From NCBI GenBank assembly GCA_002435595.1, contig DJBL01000014.1:1-16888 (forward strand): a DNA stretch of 16,888 nt. The letters run 5' to 3'. The position numbers and the translations under genes were made by a program. The DNA is from Stenotrophomonas maltophilia. GTDB lineage: Bacteria > Pseudomonadota > Gammaproteobacteria > Xanthomonadales > Xanthomonadaceae. Position 1 is the first letter of the stretch, and each line of letters opens with the position of its first letter. This document shows, piece by piece, positions 6,935 through 15,372 of the stretch. The notes beneath the pieces are model-generated. The model had not been told where the DNA came from, made no database searches, and saw nothing but the letters and a program-made list of their open reading frames with translations.

Positions 6935-8274
6935 CGTACCGCTCCCGTGGCCACCGCACTGGAGTGCACGCCACTGCCGGCCGCCTTCTCCTGCGCATCG
7001 CGCTCATGCATCCAACGGCGCTTGGCGAGGACCTTGTCCACGCGCTTGTCCAGTTCCTTCACTGCCACATCCTGGTCGAGTCCACCACGCACCACCTGTT
7101 CGGTGACGATCCGCATTTCCTGCACGATCCGCTCCCATTCCAGCACCTTGGGGGTCGGCTTGACCCGTTCGAGCTGGTCGCGGAACGGCTGGGCCAGCGG
7201 ATCGTTGGCCAGCGAGGGGTAGTCCCAGGTGCTGCGCCGCGGCGGCAGGTCGCCGATGATGGAATGGAAACGCTCCTGGATCGCCGGACGCGACAGGAAC
7301 TCGATCAGTTTCCACGAGGCCTGCTTCTGCTGCGAGGAGCGGAAGATCACCAGGCTGGTCCCCCCGGCGATGCCTGCGCCCGGACCATCCGGGCCCGGCA
7401 GTGCGGCGGTGCCCCACTTGCCTTCCAGCTCCTTGGGCTGGAGCTTCTTGAACTCGCGGATATTCCACGGGCCGGACAGGTAGAACACGTTGAAGCCGCG
7501 GAAGAACTCGTCCCAGACGTTGGAGATCTGGGTCTCGGACATGCGCGGGGCCCAGCCCTGGGCGAACATGTTTTCGTAGAAGCCCAGGGTCTTGCGGAAG
7601 CCGGGGCTGCTGAAGTTGCCGCGGGTGTCGTGGTCGCGCAGCAACGGATCGGGCTGCTGCAGGGCGAAGGACAGCTGCTGCTCGAACTCGTTGATCGGCA
7701 TCAGCACCGCATAGCGCTTGGGCCCCTGCATCTTCTTGATGGCGGCCATCATCTGGTTCCACTCGTCCCAGGTGCGTGGCGGGTGGTCGTATCCGGCCTT
7801 TGCGAGCAGGTCCTTGCGGTAGTAGAGCAGCCGCGTATCGACATACCACGGCACGCCGACCAGCTCGTCATGCACGACGTTGGTGTCCCAGATGCCCTGG
7901 AAGTAATCGGCCGGGTCCACCACCTTGGACTGCGCCACGTAGGGCTGCAGCGGCACCAGGGTGTTGAGCTCGGCGAACTCGGGGATCCAGGTGTTGCCGA
8001 GCTGGCAGACATCGGGCAGCCCATCGGCGGCGAACGCGGTGAGCAGCTTCTCGTGCGCGGCCGTCCACGGGATGTTCTGCACATCGACATGGATGCCGGG
8101 GTTCTCCGCCTCGAACTCCTTGATCAGGTCGGTGACCACCTCGGCCTCGCGGCCCATCGCCCAGAACCGCACGGTGACGCCTTCCGGTTCTTTGCGGCAG
8201 GCACTCAACAACAGGCTGCTGGCCAGCAGCAGCAACAGACTCAACCCCAGCTTCGGGCGCGACGACAATGGCAC
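6931..8274 (-). CDS. Sugar-binding lipoprotein of an ABC transporter (family 1)
   Basis: A 447-residue extracellular solute-binding protein of the MalE/UgpB-like family 1. Residues 9-26 form a lipoprotein signal with lipobox LSAC, so Cys26 should carry the lipid anchor. The mature part begins VTVRFWAMG, then EFEAENPGIHVDVQNIPW, the usual first strand and helix of the fold, and ends with a charged helical stretch. The GTG start at 8274 is supported by AGGGGAAG 6 bases before it, which covers the end of the upstream gene; a TTG two codons on is the alternative. It sits 3 bases after the GH144-like gene and overlaps the MalF-like gene, so its ligand is probably that enzyme's product. If GH144 activity holds, this would be beta-1,2-linked gluco-oligosaccharides. 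Confidence 0.92.
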   Translation of the reverse strand: MPLSSRPKLGLSLLLLLASSLLLSACRKEPEGVTVRFWAMGREAEVVTDLIKEFEAENPGIHVDVQNIPWTAAHEKLLTAFAADGLPDVCQLGNTWIPEFAELNTLVPLQPYVAQSKVVDPADYFQGIWDTNVVHDELVGVPWYVDTRLLYYRKDLLAKAGYDHPPRTWDEWNQMMAAIKKMQGPKRYAVLMPINEFEQQLSFALQQPDPLLRDHDTRGNFSSPGFRKTLGFYENMFAQGWAPRMSETQISNVWDEFFRGFNVFYLSGPWNIREFKKLQPKELEGKWGTAALPGPDGPGAGIAGGTSLVIFRSSQQKQASWKLIEFLSRPAIQERFHSIIGDLPPRRSTWDYPSLANDPLAQPFRDQLERVKPTPKVLEWERIVQEMRIVTEQVVRGGLDQDVAVKELDKRVDKVLAKRRWMHERDAQEKAAGSGVHSSAVATGAVR

Positions 8275-8277
8275 TGC

Positions 8278-9891
<1,614 letters not shown>

Positions 9892-9925
9892 CGACCACCA
9901 CCTTTTGCGCATGTTCGTGCTGGAG

Positions 9926-9954
9926 AGCATAGCCTCAACCAAGCTGAAACCGTT
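9926..9954 (-). promoter_or_regulatory. Candidate promoter of the GH144/ABC operon
   Basis: On the minus strand TATGCT (9931-9926) could be a -10 box. Seventeen bases upstream, the -35 position (9954-9949, AACGGT) is poor and lies within the LacI-type operator. A weak -35 covered by an operator is what a repressed sugar promoter would show. The transcript would have a leader of about 30 bases before the ATG at 9891. Confidence 0.35.
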
Positions 9955-9958
9955 TACA
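9945..9958. promoter_or_regulatory. LacI-family operator before the GH144 gene
   Basis: The 14 bases TGAAACCGTTTACA fit the palindromic LacI/GalR-family pattern TGWAANCGNTTWCA with its central CG. The site is 54 bases upstream of the GH144-like start and matches the site before the lacI gene at 14342-14355 in all constrained positions. The repressor at 13275-14297 is the obvious candidate to bind it. Confidence 0.75.
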
Positions 9959-9969
9959 GATCACGATCC

Positions 9970-9990
9970 AAAAAAATCCGCCGGGGCGGA
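9970..9990 (-). terminator. Intrinsic terminator of the receptor transcript
   Basis: Read on the minus strand, a 5-bp GC-rich stem (TCCGC with GCGGA, loop CCCG) is followed by seven T residues. It lies 135 bases past the receptor stop codon and 12 bases before the operator of the next operon, so it separates the two units. The stem is short but the uninterrupted T run is rare in this GC-rich DNA. Confidence 0.7.
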
Positions 9991-10083
9991 TGCCGTTCTA
10001 CGACCGCACACGCGCTTGCCCATCCATGGACGGCAAGCGCCTGTGCAGTCCGCCGGTCGGCCTGGGCCGGCCGGCGGTGCTGC

Positions 10084-10113
10084 CCCGGCAACGCCTGCGA
10101 GGGCGTTGCCGGG
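10084..10113. repeat. 12-bp inverted repeat downstream of the receptor gene
   Basis: Perfect 12-base arms (CCCGGCAACGCC and GGCGTTGCCGGG) flank a 6-base loop, starting 11 bases past the receptor stop codon. It has no T tract in either direction, so it is better read as an mRNA-stabilising 3' hairpin or REP-like palindrome than as a terminator. It lacks the GTAG head of SMAG elements. Confidence 0.7.
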
Positions 10114-10124
10114 TGATGCGGTCA

Positions 10125-13100
10125 TCAGAAGCGGAAGCCGACTTCCGCCTTGACCTGGCGCGGGGTACCGATGATGTCGCCGGTCTCGTTGTAGCTGGCC
10201 AGCAACTTGCCGTTGGACTTGGTGTAGTTGTAGTTGGAGAAGTTGTCGAAGTTGAAGACGTTGATGATGTCGATGCGCGCGTACAGCTCGGTATCGCCCG
10301 GCATCTTGAACGTCTTGGTGGCCTGCAGGTCGACCGAGCGGTAGCCGAAGATCTTGCCACCGATCAGGAACTTGCCGTTGCCGTTGGGCACGGCTGCGCC
10401 CGGGGTCGGCAGGTCGAAACCGGTCGACTGGGTGACCGGGTACCAGTCGTTCACCGCGGTCGGGGTGGCCAGGGTGACCTTGCCGCCGAAGGTGATGCCC
10501 CAGAAGCCCGCGTACGAACCGGTGACCACCAGGCGGTGGCGCGGCGCGCCGTTGGAGCGGATGGTCGGGTAGTCGCCGATCAGGCCGCGGTCGAAGGCGT
10601 ACTTCTCATTGATGTCGCGGTTGTGGCGCGCGGTGGTCCAGGTGTAGGCGATCGAGGAGCCCCAGCCGCTTTCCTGGGTGAACGGCTTCTGCGCCGACAG
10701 CAGCACCTGCGTTGCGCGGGTCTTGATGCCCTGCTGGCCGATGATCAGGCTGCCGAAGCCCGGCACGTTGCAGCTCCAGGCCTGGCTCAGGCCCGGGTCG
10801 GTGCCGCCGCACAGGCGCGGGTCATCGAAGAACTGGCCGGTCGGGTAACGGTTGCCCAGGGTGAAGGCGAAGCCGTCATAGCTCAGCGTACGGGAGATGG
10901 TGGCATCGGTCAGCCAGTCGCCGACCTGGTTGCTCATGCCCAGGCTGAACTGGTCGGAGTACGGCACCTTCAGGTTGTTGTTGAGCAGGTCCACTTCCAG
11001 GCCGGCGTTGCTGGTGGCGCCCACCAGGCTCTGCAGGTTGCCGATGCCGTTGAGCAGGTTCGGGTTCCAGTCATAGCAGGCGGCCTGGCCATTGAGGCAG
11101 CTGCCGGTGGCCGGGTTGCGGAAGTAGATGGTCGGCTGCGGCAGGGCCAGCTTGGTGGTTTCCAGCTGCAGGTTGTCGAACAGGTCGCGATCGTAGGAAC
11201 GACCGGCGCCACCGTGGATCACGTGCTGCTCGTCGGCGTTGATGTCATACGAGAAGCCCAGGCGCGGCTGCCAGGCATCCTTGAACGCCTTGCGGTTGTG
11301 GCCGTTGCTGATGTAGTTGCTGATGTCCAGCCCGCCCAGCGCCAGCGTATCGGCGAAGGTCTGGCCAGCGGCAGCGCGCGGGTCCTGCGAGTAGATCGCA
11401 TCGACCACGGCCTGCGGGGTCACGAAGTCCAGGTAGGCAGGGGTCTTTTCGTAGTCCCAGCGCAGGCCGATGTTCAGCTGCAGGTGGTCGTTGACCTGCC
11501 AGTCGTCCTGGATGAACAGGCCGATCTGCTTGGACTTCGAACGCACTTCGCCGGACACGCCCGACACGCCGTTCACCGGCTTGACGAACTGCGCCTTGTA
11601 CGGGATGTCGGACGGGAAGTCCGCATCGCCCAGCGAGTAGGTGAACTGCGGATTGATCTGCGCCGCATCGGAGGCGTACAGGTCGATCTGCTTGTACTTG
11701 GCGCCCATCTTGATGGTGTGGTCGCCGGCCCACTGGATGCCATCCAGGGTCAGGTTGTCTTCAATCGCCCAGCCCTTCTGGCCCTTCACCTGCGAATCCA
11801 GTGCCGAGGCGCCACCGATCTTCACCAGGGTGCGGTCTTCGGTGCCGTCCGGCGCGGTGTAGATGAAGCCGTTGCCCAGGGTCAGCGGGGTCGGGTTGTT
11901 GAAGGAATCTTCATGGGTGAGCATCATTTCGTTGTAGTAGCGCTCACCGCTGTGGTTCCAGCGCAGCGCGTAACGACGGTCGGTGTTGACCACTTCACGG
12001 CCGGCTTCGGGCGCGGTCTGGCCACTGAACTGCTGCTGGGTCTCGTCGCGGTCCTGGAAGCTCAGTTCGATGCGATCGTTGTCGGTCGGCTCGAAGTCGA
12101 TCTTGGCGAAGATCAGGTCCTGCTGGAACGGCTGGCTGGCCGGGCCGAGGCCGGCGGCGGCGTCTGCCGGCAGCAGGCCGACGCGGTTGGTGACCGAGCC
12201 TTCCGGGGCGATGGTGACCGGCAGGTCGAAGCGCTTGGCTTCATAGGTCACGAAGAAGTGGGCCTTGTCCTGGATGATCGGGCCACCCAATGCAAAACCG
12301 TACTCCTTCTCGGCCGACGCTTCTTTGGTCTGGCCCGCCTGGCGCTCGGCCGGGGTCTTGGCGCGCATGTCTTCGTTGGTGTAACGGTAGAAGGTTTCAC
12401 CCTTGAACTCGTTGGTACCGGACTTGGTCGCCGCAGTCACCGCCGCGCTGGAGACCTGGCCGTACTCGGCCTTGTAGTTGCCGCTGATGACCTTGTATTC
12501 ACCGATGGCCAGCTGCGGGAACGGGTTGCCGGCGCTGCCGGACTGGCCGGCCACGCCGCCGCCCTTGACGTAGCTCTTCTGGCCCACGCCGTCGATGTAG
12601 ACGTTGGTGCCGTCGGCATTGGTGGCGCCGCCGCGCAGGGAGGTGTTGCCCTTGGCATCGCGGGTGAAGATCATGCCCGGCACCGCGTCGGCGAACTCCA
12701 GGAAGTTGCGCGACACCTGCGGGGTGGTCTGGATCTGCTGCAGGCTGACCGTCTTGCCCACTTCGGACGTACGCACTTCCTGCAACAGGGTCGGGGCGAC
12801 CACGTTGACCGTGTCCAGGTTGGTGGCGTTGGCGGTGCTGCCGTTGGCCGGCGCGCCGCTGAAGTTCAGGGTCGCGGTCGAGGCCACGGTGACCGTCACC
12901 TTCTGGGTCTGGCCGTTGGCCACCACGTCATAGGTGCCCGGATCCAGGCCCATCAGCGAGTAGCTGCCGTCGGCGCGGGTGGTGGCGCGGCGCACGGTGC
13001 CGCTGGCCAGGTTGGTCGCGGTCACTTCGGTGCCGGCCTCGGCCTGGGCGACCTGGCCGCGCAGCGAAGAGGTGGCCGACTGCGCCATCACGCTCGGGGC

Positions 13101-13184
13101 GGCGCCCAGCATCAGGCAGGTGACCAATGCGCTCGTCAGCAGGCTGCGCGCCGGCGTGCGATTGCGGTGATTGGAATACGTCAT
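10125..13184 (-). CDS. TonB-dependent receptor, Oar-like, with N-terminal carboxypeptidase-regulatory-like domain
   Basis: A 1019-residue outer-membrane protein. The signal peptide ends near VMA/QS (34/35). A carboxypeptidase-regulatory-like domain follows (38-108, including RADGSYSLMGLDPGTYDV), then a TonB-box-like DTVNVVA (124-130), the plug (about 135-260, with TSLRGGATNADGTNVYIDGV) and a long beta-barrel ending VKAEVGFRF, whose final Phe suits outer-membrane insertion. The start at 13184 has GGAG 6 bases upstream. This is the Oar-like branch of TonB receptors, common in xanthomonads, where many receptors beside sugar genes import oligosaccharides. It lies 90 bases after lacI and may be co-transcribed with it. 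An AT-rich stretch (about 13225-13250) could also hold its own promoter. Its ligand is inferred only from the neighbouring glycan genes. Confidence 0.92.
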   Translation of the reverse strand: MTYSNHRNRTPARSLLTSALVTCLMLGAAPSVMAQSATSSLRGQVAQAEAGTEVTATNLASGTVRRATTRADGSYSLMGLDPGTYDVVANGQTQKVTVTVASTATLNFSGAPANGSTANATNLDTVNVVAPTLLQEVRTSEVGKTVSLQQIQTTPQVSRNFLEFADAVPGMIFTRDAKGNTSLRGGATNADGTNVYIDGVGQKSYVKGGGVAGQSGSAGNPFPQLAIGEYKVISGNYKAEYGQVSSAAVTAATKSGTNEFKGETFYRYTNEDMRAKTPAERQAGQTKEASAEKEYGFALGGPIIQDKAHFFVTYEAKRFDLPVTIAPEGSVTNRVGLLPADAAAGLGPASQPFQQDLIFAKIDFEPTDNDRIELSFQDRDETQQQFSGQTAPEAGREVVNTDRRYALRWNHSGERYYNEMMLTHEDSFNNPTPLTLGNGFIYTAPDGTEDRTLVKIGGASALDSQVKGQKGWAIEDNLTLDGIQWAGDHTIKMGAKYKQIDLYASDAAQINPQFTYSLGDADFPSDIPYKAQFVKPVNGVSGVSGEVRSKSKQIGLFIQDDWQVNDHLQLNIGLRWDYEKTPAYLDFVTPQAVVDAIYSQDPRAAAGQTFADTLALGGLDISNYISNGHNRKAFKDAWQPRLGFSYDINADEQHVIHGGAGRSYDRDLFDNLQLETTKLALPQPTIYFRNPATGSCLNGQAACYDWNPNLLNGIGNLQSLVGATSNAGLEVDLLNNNLKVPYSDQFSLGMSNQVGDWLTDATISRTLSYDGFAFTLGNRYPTGQFFDDPRLCGGTDPGLSQAWSCNVPGFGSLIIGQQGIKTRATQVLLSAQKPFTQESGWGSSIAYTWTTARHNRDINEKYAFDRGLIGDYPTIRSNGAPRHRLVVTGSYAGFWGITFGGKVTLATPTAVNDWYPVTQSTGFDLPTPGAAVPNGNGKFLIGGKIFGYRSVDLQATKTFKMPGDTELYARIDIINVFNFDNFSNYNYTKSNGKLLASYNETGDIIGTPRQVKAEVGFRF

Positions 13185-13253
13185 GTGAATCTCCGGGTGG
13201 TGGTGGCCGTCGTTGCGGCCCCTGTCGTTTTATTTATTGCGTTGTTTTAAGGC

Positions 13254-13278
13254 GTCACGACCAACGGTCGTGACCTAC
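13254..13278 (-). repeat. SMAG-type REP palindrome (GTAG head)
   Basis: On the minus strand GTAG (13278-13275) is followed at once by 9-base perfect arms GTCACGACC and GGTCGTGAC around the loop GTT. A GTAG tetranucleotide heading a short palindrome is the hallmark of the SMAG family of REP elements, present in very many copies in S. maltophilia and linked to RAYT transposases. Here the TAG of the head is the stop codon of the lacI gene. No T run follows, so it is not a normal terminator, though it could slow or process the lacI-receptor mRNA. The family assignment is from memory of its structure. Confidence 0.72.
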
Positions 13279-14297
13279 GGCTCGTTTCTGGGCTTGCTTG
13301 AATCACGCACGATCAGGCGCGGTACAAGCGTCTGCTTGTCACCGGCCGCTTCCGTGTTGTTGCCGTCCATCAACTGCAACAGACGCGTCATCGCCTTATC
13401 GCCGAGCTCGGCGATACTCACCTGCATCGTGGTCAACGACGGGTGAACGAAACGCGCCAGCGGAATGTCATCGAAGCCCGCCAGGGCGACATCGGCCGGG
13501 ACCCGCACGCCTGCCTGCGCGAACGCATACAGGCAGCCCAGCGCCATCATGTCGTTGGCGGCGAACACCGCATCGGGCAGCGCACCGGCTGCCAGCAACT
13601 CCTGTCCGGCGCGATGGCCGGAGGCTTCGTCAAAGTCACCGGGCAACTCGATGCCTGCCGCATCGGCACCGAACGCGGCCAGCGCGTCGCGGAACCCGCG
13701 CAGGCGCTCGCGCGCATCGAAGTTGAGGTCCGGGCCGGAAATGAAGGCGATGCGGCGATGGCCGACATCGAGCAGATGGCGGGTCATGGCCATCGCCCCG
13801 GCATGGTCATCGATGCTCAGCACCGGATGATCCTGCTCGGGCAGGTAGGTATTGATCAGGACCGTGGGCAGCGCCTGCGGCAGGTTGTCGGTCAGGAAGC
13901 CCGGGCTTTCGGCATAGGGCGAGAGCACCAGCAGGCCATCGACGCGACCACGCATCGCCCGCAGGGCCGCGCCCTGCTGCTCCTGGTCACCGTGGTAGCT
14001 GGACACCAGCAGATGCTGGCGGCGATCGCGGGCGACCGCGTCGATGCCGCGCATCAACTCGGAGAAGAACTCGCCGTACAGGTCCGGCAGGACCACGCCA
14101 ATGGTGTTGGTGCGCCGGCTGCTCAGGCTGCGCGCGGCCGCATGCGGGGTGTAGCGCAGGCGCGCGGCCACCTCCAGCACCAGCTTGCGCACCGGTTCGG
14201 CGACATTTTCATGCCCATTGAGCGCACGCGACACCGTGGCCACGGAGACCCGGGCTTCGCGGGCTACATCTTTGATTGTGATGGCTGCCTTGTTCAC
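13275..14297 (-). CDS. LacI-family transcriptional repressor
   Basis: A 340-residue regulator, the normal LacI length. The helix-turn-helix is at 6-27 (TIKDVAREARVSVATVSRAL) and the hinge helix near 50-62 (TPHAAARSLSSRR). The sugar-binding periplasmic-type core starts at NTIGVVLPDLYGEFFSEL and includes AVFAANDMMALGCLYAFAQAG and VALAGFDDIPLARFVHPSLTTM. The GTG at 14297 has GGAGGG 7-8 bases upstream; an earlier in-frame GTG at 14312 would lie on that ribosome site and is less likely. A matching operator 45 bases upstream suggests autoregulation, and another stands before the GH144 operon. It probably represses both until a sugar ligand binds. The TAG stop is part of a REP element. Confidence 0.95.
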   Translation of the reverse strand: MNKAAITIKDVAREARVSVATVSRALNGHENVAEPVRKLVLEVAARLRYTPHAAARSLSSRRTNTIGVVLPDLYGEFFSELMRGIDAVARDRRQHLLVSSYHGDQEQQGAALRAMRGRVDGLLVLSPYAESPGFLTDNLPQALPTVLINTYLPEQDHPVLSIDDHAGAMAMTRHLLDVGHRRIAFISGPDLNFDARERLRGFRDALAAFGADAAGIELPGDFDEASGHRAGQELLAAGALPDAVFAANDMMALGCLYAFAQAGVRVPADVALAGFDDIPLARFVHPSLTTMQVSIAELGDKAMTRLLQLMDGNNTEAAGDKQTLVPRLIVRDSSKPRNEP

Positions 14298-14340
14298 TTC
14301 GCCGCCCTCCACGGCTTAGAGATCTGGGGCTTGGCGCGGA

Positions 14341-14369
14341 ATGTAAGCGTTTTCAATCCTGAATGTAAA
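14341..14369 (-). promoter_or_regulatory. Candidate promoter of the lacI-receptor unit
   Basis: On the minus strand TTTACA (14369-14364) lies 17 bases before TTACAT (14346-14341). The -35 is good, the -10 weak. The LacI-type operator at 14342-14355 covers the -10 and part of the spacer, and the implied leader to the GTG at 14297 is about 37 bases. Confidence 0.45.
14342..14355. promoter_or_regulatory. LacI-family operator before the lacI gene
   Basis: TGTAAGCGTTTTCA fits TGWAANCGNTTWCA exactly, with the central CG. It lies between the lacI start and its candidate -35 box, positioned for autorepression. With the site at 9945-9958 it defines a two-site regulon in this window. A nearby TGTAAAC (14364-14370) may be an additional half-site. 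Confidence 0.78.
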
Positions 14370-14409
14370 CACTACGTTAGGCCAATGTCGTACAGCGGTA
14401 ACGCAAAGC

Positions 14410-14445
14410 TGTCCTTGGCGGGCCCGTTCGGGACTCGCCAGGACA
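14410..14445 (-). terminator. Hairpin ending the yciI-bolA transcript
   Basis: Arms 14410-14422 and 14434-14445 pair over about 12 base pairs with one bulged base and one G-T pair around a small loop. It starts 17 bases past the BolA-family stop codon. On the minus strand it is followed by GCTTTGCGTTA, a poor T tract, so termination may be partial or Rho-assisted. Confidence 0.5.
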
Positions 14446-14461
14446 AGGCAGGACAAGGGTT

Positions 14462-14731
14462 TCAGCGGTTTTTGGCTGGCGCTTCGGCGCGGATGGACAG
14501 CGCGTGGATATCGGTGTCCATCATGCTGCCCAGGGCGGCATACACCGCCCGGTGGCGCGCAAGTGGCAGCTTGCCTTCGAAGGCCGCGCTGACCACATGG
14601 ACGTTGAAATGGCCGCGACCATCGCGCGCGCCTTCATGCCCGGCATGCCGATGGCTGTCGTCCTCCACCTCCAGCAGTTCCGGGTCCAGCGCCTGCTGCA
14701 GGGCCGCGCGGATGCGCTCGACCCGGTTCAC
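14462..14731 (-). CDS. BolA-family protein
   Basis: An 89-residue protein covering a full BolA domain: NRVERIRAALQQALDPELLEVEDDSHRHAGH, then HFNVHVVSAAFEGKLPLARHRAVYAAL and DIHALSIRA, where His76 is the nearly invariant C-terminal His. BolA-type proteins bind monothiol glutaredoxins through a shared iron-sulfur cluster, and some act as regulators of envelope and stress genes. The HRHAGH segment fits the BolA proper/IbaG-type ligand loop. I chose the GTG at 14731 because it overlaps the yciI stop as GTGA and gives a normal length; longer forms in this frame only translate yciI out of frame. Whether it is bolA itself or a paralogue is not settled. Confidence 0.9.
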   Translation of the reverse strand: MNRVERIRAALQQALDPELLEVEDDSHRHAGHEGARDGRGHFNVHVVSAAFEGKLPLARHRAVYAALGSMMDTDIHALSIRAEAPAKNR

Positions 14732-15027
14732 GGCAGGACCTTGCGGAACGGACGCACCTGCACGCGGGTGTAGACCCCGGCGGCCACGTAGGGGTCGGCA
14801 TCGGCCCAGGCCTGGGCCAGGGCGAGCGAGTCGAAGGCGGCGATCACCACGCTGCCGCTGAACCCGGCCGGGCCCGGGTCTTCGCTGTCGATCGCCGGGC
14901 ACGGGCCGGCCAGCAGCAGCCGGCCTTCGTCGCGCAGGGCGGTCAAGCGGTCCAGGTGCGCGCCGCGCACCGCCATCCGGGCGCCCAGTACATCGGCACC
15001 GTCATAGCCTTCAATCACATACCACAC
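14728..15027 (-). CDS. YciI-family protein
   Basis: A 99-residue dimeric alpha/beta-barrel (ferredoxin-like) protein. It reads WYVIEGYDG at the start, RGAHLDRLTALRDEGRLLLAGPCPA in the middle and DPYVAAGVYTRVQVRPFRKVL at the end. The central His and the later Asp (DPY) are the residues usually kept in this family, and its members have no settled reaction. I prefer the GTG at 15027, six bases after GGGAG, to the TTG at 15033 that touches the same site; it also gives the common family start MWYVI. It is translationally coupled to the BolA-family gene by a 4-base overlap, a pairing I believe is common in xanthomonads. Confidence 0.9.
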   Translation of the reverse strand: MWYVIEGYDGADVLGARMAVRGAHLDRLTALRDEGRLLLAGPCPAIDSEDPGPAGFSGSVVIAAFDSLALAQAWADADPYVAAGVYTRVQVRPFRKVLP

Positions 15028-15066
15028 AGGCAACTCCCAAGGCTCAGCTAAACGAACCGGGCGATT

Positions 15067-15201
15067 CTAGCCCGCCTCGCTGGACACTGCCGGCCTGAAC
15101 CCGTACTCTTGGGTCCATTGCACGTGGCTGGACGCAGCAGCCCCGTCGGCAGAGGCTTCACCGCCACCCGACGACCGACCCGCTGCCCCACACCAGTACA
15201 C
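15067..15201 (-). CDS. Possible small protein of 44 residues, unknown function
   Basis: A GTG at 15201 lies 8 bases after a perfect GGGGAGG (15216-15210), and the frame runs to TAG at 15067-15069, 40 bases before yciI on the same strand. The product starts MYWCGAAGRSSGGGEAS and ends EYGFRPAVSSEAG. It is Gly/Ala/Ser-rich with no membrane segment or known motif. Third-position GC is lower than in the neighbouring genes, which argues against an old gene. It could be a real small protein, an upstream ORF regulating yciI, or chance. Confidence 0.3.
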   Translation of the reverse strand: MYWCGAAGRSSGGGEASADGAAASSHVQWTQEYGFRPAVSSEAG

Positions 15202-15351
15202 GTAGACGACCTCCCCGTAGTTCTGTCGCTGCCCATCGCGGCGCGCCTTGCTGTTTGATGTGTGGAACCACGCCGACGCAGGCGTGTCATTGCCCGCCCT
15301 GGTACCGCCCGGATCGCTCCGGCCGCGGGCACGGCGCGGCGACCGGTCCGT

Positions 15352-15360
15352 TGCAATACT
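15352..15360 (+). promoter_or_regulatory. Possible extended -10 element before scpA
   Basis: TGCAATACT resembles an extended -10 box (TGn plus AATACT). Initiation about 7 bases downstream would leave only some 6 bases before the ATG at 15373, where no ribosome binding site is seen. No -35 box is evident. Confidence 0.25.
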
Positions 15361-15372
15361 GACGTCAACTAG

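Larger units (their letters stand above)
15028..15372. other. 345-bp divergent region between yciI and scpA
   Basis: This divergent intergenic stretch must hold the promoters for scpA (+) and yciI (-). I see a possible 44-codon minus-strand ORF (15067-15201), a 6-bp hairpin at 15269-15286 (CACGCC with GGCGTG) and a possible extended -10 box before scpA. No clear promoter for yciI was found. Confidence 0.55.

Noticed and set aside
10084..10113. 12-bp hairpin as the intrinsic terminator of the receptor gene
   Set aside because: No T tract follows on either strand. The stem with seven T residues at 9970-9990 is the better terminator.
9990..13250. A 1086-codon plus-strand open frame
   Set aside because: It is antisense to the receptor gene, whose signal peptide, plug and barrel end are all well formed.
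13254..13274. Palindrome after lacI as an intrinsic terminator
   Set aside because: Downstream on the minus strand the DNA is A-rich, not T-rich, and the GTAG head identifies it better as a REP element.
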